NCBI GenBank assembly: GCA_024036415.1
Contig: JAMWET010000914.1
Span: 47,501-111,500 of the forward strand
Length of the DNA: 64,000 nucleotides
Reading direction: 5' to 3'
From: Prochilodus magdalenae
Taxonomy: Eukaryota; Chordata; Actinopteri; Characiformes; Prochilodontidae
Made by a program: the position numbers and the translations under genes. The notes beneath the pieces were generated by a model. It made no database searches, was not told the origin of the DNA, and was given only the letters and a program-made list of their open reading frames with translations. Below, piece after piece: positions 59,471-64,000 of the stretch; within the stretch, counting starts at the first letter, position 1; every line of letters starts with the position of its first letter.

Positions 59471-59697
59471 GTTGACATTTACGTTAATGGCATTTAGCTG
59501 ACGGTCTTATCCAGAGCGACTTACAAGGTTGATCATATCACAGTTGGGCCAGTGTAGTGTTAGGAGTCTTACCCAAGGACTCTTATTGGTGTAGCACAGC
59601 ACTGTCACCCAGACTGGGATTTCAACCCCAGTCTCGCACATGTGGTGGTGATTCCCTGGTGGGTAGTGGTGTTATCCACTACAGTGTTGGTTACCAT
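59471..59697 (-). mobile_element. tRNA-derived SINE (SINE family 1), near full length
   Basis: Minus-strand reading: TGTAGTGGATAACACCACTA (A-box region), GACTGGGGTTGAAATCCCAG (B box), CCAATAAGAGTCCTTGGGTA, CCTAACACTACACTGG, then the tail TTGTAAGTCGCTCTGGATAA and AGCTAAATGCC. This order is characteristic of a SINE widespread in otophysan fish. The plus-strand copy at 20,212 is its relative. Confidence 0.85.
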
Positions 59698-59704
59698 GTC
59701 ATTT

Positions 59705-61340
59705 GATCTGAGATTTTCCCTGATTGTTATTGGTTCTAATCATCAAAGCGTTTGTTCTAGGAACTGAATGCGATTGGTTCTAATCACATGATCGTTTGTT
59801 CAGAGGCACCCCCTAAATGTGATTGGTTCTAATCACCACAGCACTTGTTCTAAGAACTTTCTTGAATGTGGTTGGTTCTAATCACAGCAGGACTTGTTGT
59901 AAGGCCTTTCCCGAATATGGTTGGTTCTAGTTACCATGCCATTTGTTCTAAGAACTCTCTTGAATGTGATTGGTTCTAATCACAACATCATTTGTTCACA
60001 GGCACCCCCTAAATTTGATTGGTTCTAATCACCACAGCATTTGTTCTAAAACCTCTCCTGAAAGTGATTGGTTCTAATCACCATGCCATTTGCTCAGAGG
60101 GCTCTTCTGAATGTGGTTGGTTCTAATCACAGCAGGACTTGTTCTAAGACCTCTCCTGAATGTGATTGGTTCTAATCACGATGCCATTTGCTCAGAAGCC
60201 TCTCCTGAATGCGATTGGTTCTAATCACCACAGCATTTGTTCAGAGGCACCTCCTAAATGTGCCTTTGAACAAATGCTGCACCTGTTCTAAGAACTCTCT
60301 TGAAAGTGGTTGGTTCTAATCACAGCAGTACCTCCTAATGTCCTGAATGCCTGGTTCTAATGAACAAATGCACCTGCACCTGACTGGTTCTAATCAGACA
60401 CTCTCTTGAAAGTGGTTGGTTCTAATCACAGCAGTACTTGTTCTAAGGCCTGTCCTGAATGCAATTGGTTCTAATTACCTCAGCATTTGTTTAGAGGCAC
60501 CCCCTAAATGTGACTGGTTCTAATCACCACAGCCCTTGTTCTAAGAACTCTCCTGAATGTGATTGGTTCTATTAAACACAGCACTTGTTCTAAGAACTCT
60601 CCTGAATGTGATTGGTTCTAATCACATGATCGTTTGTTCAGAGGCACACCCTACATGTGACTGGTTCTAATCACCACAGCACTTGTTCTAAGAACTCTCC
60701 TGAATGTGATTGGTTCTAATCACATGGTCGTTTGTTCAGAGACACCCCTAAATGTGACTGGTTCTATTCACCACAGCACTAATTCTAAGAACTCTCTTAA
60801 AAGTGGTTGGTTCTAATCACAGCAGTACTTGTTCTAAGGCCTTTCCTGAATGTGATTGGTTCTAATCACGATGCCATTTGTTCAGACGCCTCTCCTAAAT
60901 GTGATTGGTTCTAATCACATGATCGTTTGTTCAGAGGCACGCCCTAAATGTGACAGGTTCTATTAAACACAGCACTTGTTCTAAGAACTCTCCTGAATGT
61001 GATTGGTTCTAATCACCACAGCATTTGTTGTAAGGGGTTTCCTAAATGTGATTGGTTCTAATCACGATGCCATTTGCTCAGAGGCCTCTCCTGAATGCGA
61101 CTGGTTCTATTCACCATAGCACTAGCTCTAAGAACTCTCTTGAAAGTGATTAGTTCTAATCATGATGCCATTTCACAATAACTCTCCTGAAAGTGATTGG
61201 TTCTACTCACAGCAGGACGTGTTGTAAGGCCTCTCCTGAATCTGATTGGTTCTAGTTACCATGCCATTTGTTCTGAGATTTCCCCTGAAAGCAATTGGTT
61301 CTAACCACCAAAGCATTTGTTCTAAGACCCCTGAATGAGA
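59705..61340. repeat. 49-bp minisatellite, ~33 copies
   Basis: The unit is TGTGATTGGTTCTAATCACC, ACAGCATTTGTTCTAAGAAC, TCTCCTGAA. Two sub-types alternate irregularly: one ends in AGAACTCTCCTGAA, the other in GAGGCACCCCCTAAA. Every unit holds GATTGGTTCTAATC, an imperfect palindrome that also contains an inverted CCAAT. A transcriptional role is possible but unsupported. Confidence 0.95.
60231..60279. repeat. Snap-back hairpin within the 49-bp minisatellite
   Basis: Left arm 60,231-60,250 (CAGCATTTGTTCAGAGGCAC) and right arm 60,260-60,279 (GTGCCTTTGAACAAATGCTG) pair at 19 of 20 positions around a 9-base loop. A second reversed scrap, AATGAACAAATGCACC, lies near 60,360. Confidence 0.88.
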
Positions 61341-62139
61341 TCTTTGTTACACCAAAGGACTTGTATAACAAGGATATCAATGTTTCCACAAACACAGTTC
61401 ACCTGTAAATATTCTAATATTATATAATATAGAGTTTTTACTGGAACAGTTAACCTTCCTGTCAGGATAAATGGGTATACAGACTGCACAGCATTACACA
61501 AAACTGCCTTAAACTGAAGCACACTCAAAATGCTTTCCTGCCTCTGGACGTCTGAATGTGTTCAACCAAATCTGACATTTACAATTTGCCTCCAACCAAG
61601 CAGTGCCAAGATTATGTAGCAGCCTGAACTGTACGCTGTAGTTTAGCCTGCTTCACTGCCAGTATTGATCGTTCCGCTTGCTTAGCTTTTATCAAGACAC
61701 ATAGCTTTATAAAAATGATGAATGGCAAAGAACTCAAGGTCTGATAGGAGAGTGAATGACCTCTCATTTAAAACGTGTTACTGATGTTATCCAGTACAAC
61801 AACGCTGCACCTACAAGCCTCGTTCAGCAGTGTGGTAATCTTCTCCAATCTTCGCTTCAATCTCAAAGAGGCTGCAACCAACACTATAATCTTAGAGATC
61901 TTCAAATGGAGGCTTCCACTGAAGGTATAGAAGCATAACAGAAGATGGATGGAGATAAAGCCTGGTTTGTGACGGAGCCTGAACTCAAAACTGTACAGCG
62001 CTAAGGCTGTCCATAGACTTCCATGCCCACAAAGCTCATAAAATTGAATACTTCCAATGAATGGAGCTCTAAATGGCAAAGCAAGCATTCGAATTTGGCC
62101 ATATCGATTGGTCAGCGTTCCCTAGAACTAGTGCCAGAA
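61341..62139. other. No recognisable feature
   Basis: AT-rich to mixed spacer. A minus-strand frame at 61,768-62,088 has no recognised domain. Confidence 0.5.
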
Positions 62140-62640
62140 ACAAAGGTGAAATAAGCTTTATTGAACAATTGGACAGTAGAAAACAACAACGAAGCAGAAC
62201 CAAACATGAATGGAAAGGACGAGATCAAAGTCAGGAAACAGGCTAAGGTCAAAACCAGCGAGTCAGTGATGCAACCAGAGTACAGGGTGAAATGGTAAGA
62301 GGGCGGACGAAGATCAAAAAGCCAGAGAGTAGAAGAAAACGAAAAGCCAATAGGGATAAGAAAAAGATGGGTAGTCTGAGAACGAACGGGGTCGGAACCA
62401 GCACCGACAACCAGCAGAATAGAACACTCAGGATTGCACACGGGGTTTGGCAAAACTTCACAACAAGTGTGAGTTTGAGTGAGGCTTATACGCAGCCTGA
62501 TCACTGGAAACAGGTGGGCTAATAGACCTAGCGGCAAGGGTTGGGAGACTGGGGACATGTGGCTGTGACGTCATAGGGTGATGCACTCTGGGAAGTTGAG
62601 TCCGGGGGAGCGATGAAGCGAGGGAAACCCGGAAGCGTGA
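62140..62640 (+). mobile_element. Purine-rich dispersed repeat, copy 2
   Basis: AATAAGCTTTATTGAACAAT, GACGAGATCAAAGTCAGGAA, CAAAACTTCACAACAAGTGT, CCTGATCACTGGAAACAGGT and GGGAAGTTGAGTCCGGGG. It is structurally parallel to 42,600-43,100. Non-coding; the minus-strand 148-codon frame across it is a by-product. Confidence 0.55.
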
Positions 62641-63011
62641 CCACCAGCTTAAAATCATTGTAATTAGGTTAGCTTTTAATTATTTAACCAATTATTATTG
62701 TTAAAAATATAATATATAAAACAACATATTTCTGAGACCACATCTGGCCCAGTGAGATTAGAGAATAACTCTACAGCTGGACTGGTTCAACCCAAGTCAT
62801 GTACTGTCTGTATGAGGCATATCACAATAGCTGTCAATGTGTTACGGTAATAATGTAAAATTCCAAAAATTATATATGTATATATATAATTTTGCAATTT
62901 TGTCATAAGCTACATTGTTTAATTTCAGGAATATAGAATATGTTTGGAATGTTTTGTGGGAAATTGTGTGAGTGGTTTGCAAAAAACTTTATAAGCCTTT
63001 ATGTATATATA
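62641..63011. other. AT-rich spacer
   Basis: AT-rich, with ATATATGTATATATATAA near 62,872. No gene or repeat family was identified. Confidence 0.5.
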
Positions 63012-64000
63012 GTGGGGTGCGAAAGTTTGGGCAGCGTTGTTAATTTTCCTGATTTACCTTTTTAAAGCATTGATTGATTGGATAAACAAATTTAAATAAA
63101 ATAATTAGATAAAATTTTAGATAAAAAAATGTTAAATATATATTATATATGGGACAAACACAGTGATTTTTGAGAAGTGAAATGAAGTTTATATGATTTA
63201 CAGAAAGTGTGCAATAATTGTCTAAACAAAAGTAGGCAGGTGCATAAATTTGGGCACCAAAAAAAACAAAAACATAACTCAATATTTAGTAGATCCTCCT
63301 TTCGCAGAAATAACAGCCTCTAAACGCTTCCTATAGCTTCTAATGAGAGTCTGGATTGTGGCTGAAGGTATTTTAGACCATTCTTCTTTACAAAACATCT
63401 CTAGTTCATTCAGGTTTGATGGTATCCGAGCATGGACAGCTCTCTAAGTGACACCACAGATTTTCAGTAAAATTCAGGTCTGGGGACTGAGATGGCCATT
63501 CCAGAACGTTGTACTTGTTCCTCTGCATGAATGCATTAGTAGATTTTGAGCAGTGTTTAGGGTCGTTGTCTTGTTGGAAGATCCAGCCCCGGCGCAGCTT
63601 CAGCTTTGTCACTGATTCCTGGACATTGGTCTCCAGAATCTGCTGATATTGATTGGAATCCATGCATCCCTCAACTTTAACAAGATTCCCTGTCCCTGTA
63701 CTGGCCACACAGCCCCACAGCATGATGGAACCACCTCCAAATTTTACTGTAGGTAGCAGGTGTTTTTCTTGGAGTGCTGTGTTCTTTTTCCTCCATGCAT
63801 AACGGCCCTTGTTATGCCCAAATAACTCTATTTAAGTTTCATCAGTCCACAGCACCTTATTCCAAAATGAAGCTGGCTTGTCCAAATGTGCTTTAGCATA
63901 CCTCAAGTGGCTATGTTTGTGATGTGGGCAGAGAAAAGGCTTCCTCTGCATCACTCTCCCATACAGCATCTCCTTGTGTAAAATCATTCACCTCATGCAT
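63012..64000 (-). mobile_element. Tc1-like transposon, second lineage, cut by the window edge
   Basis: The terminus at 63,012 (GTGGGGTGCGAAAGTTTGGG) is preceded by TA. An inner direct repeat at about 63,240 (GTGCATAAATTTGGGCACC) gives the same IR/DR layout as the 43,491 element, though the sequence is unrelated. The other terminus and the transposase N-terminus lie beyond 64,000. Confidence 0.88.
63279..64000 (-). pseudogene. Tc1-like DD34E transposase, C-terminal two thirds, inactivated
   Basis: Minus-strand translation from the window edge reads RVMQRKPFLCPHHKHSH, YAKAHLDKPASFWNKVLWTD (first Asp), IELFGHNKGRYAWRKKN, LPTVKFGGGSIMLWGC, then FQQDNDPKHCSKS (second Asp) and [15 protein letters not shown] (Glu), ending KGGSTKY at a stop at 63,279-63,281. 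An in-frame TAA directly after WTDET (63,832-63,834) truncates it. An apparent 2-bp deletion just after CHLES (about 63,450) shifts the frame, and another stop lies near the window edge. PDLNF replaces the usual PDLNP. The DD34E spacing is otherwise kept. Confidence 0.88.

Noticed and set aside
59705..61340. Array of CCAAT-box enhancers
   Set aside because: The inverted CCAAT is simply part of every 49-bp unit. There is no nearby gene or other promoter element to support regulatory function.

Overview
This looks like a gene-free, repeat-dominated stretch of a teleost fish genome. I see no host protein-coding gene, rRNA gene or functional tRNA gene. The teleost call rests on several Tc1/mariner-type transposons (one almost intact), tRNA-derived SINEs with a tail ending in GCGACTTACAA, L2/CR1-type non-LTR retrotransposon 3' ends, and several dispersed repeats I recognise from otophysan fishes. 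Assignment to Ostariophysi, perhaps a characiform, is inference.

Tandem arrays fill about 28% of the window. They are a ~145-bp AT-rich satellite (3.1-7.8 kb, split by a LINE insertion); related ~340-bp and ~225-bp satellites (10.8-12.5 and 13.2-15.6 kb); a family with ~164-bp and ~149-bp units (22.3-23.3 and 54.9-56.8 kb); a 55-bp minisatellite (27.7-29.2 kb); a 59-bp minisatellite present as two oppositely oriented arrays (29.8-30.7 and 35.1-35.9 kb); a 75-bp minisatellite with higher-order structure (37.1-39.5 kb); and a 49-bp minisatellite (59.7-61.3 kb). Long (CA)n and (TA)n tracts flank the best Tc1 element.

Transposons fall into several Tc1-like lineages. The copy at 43,491-45,103 is 1,613 bp, with 212-bp terminal inverted repeats of IR/DR type and a DD34E transposase gene broken by two small frameshifts. 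A second lineage enters from the right edge (63,012-64,000). A third is an old antisense wreck (33.46-34.64 kb), and a fourth survives as a catalytic fragment (26.7-26.96 kb). The most frequent family, called fragA/fragB here, occurs about 15 times. fragA carries a helix-turn-helix segment; fragB carries the first catalytic Asp block fused directly to the C-terminus. Both are non-functional pieces of one Tc1/Tc3-like transposon, because the fragB copy at 47.2 kb carries the left terminus of fragA.

The sequence between these elements is unannotated single-copy-looking intergenic or intronic DNA. Nothing here works as an operon or pathway. The interest lies in repeat architecture: inverted minisatellite arrays, snap-back inversions inside arrays, higher-order duplication, a dispersed repeat that grew an internal satellite twice, and repeated amplification of an internally deleted transposon.
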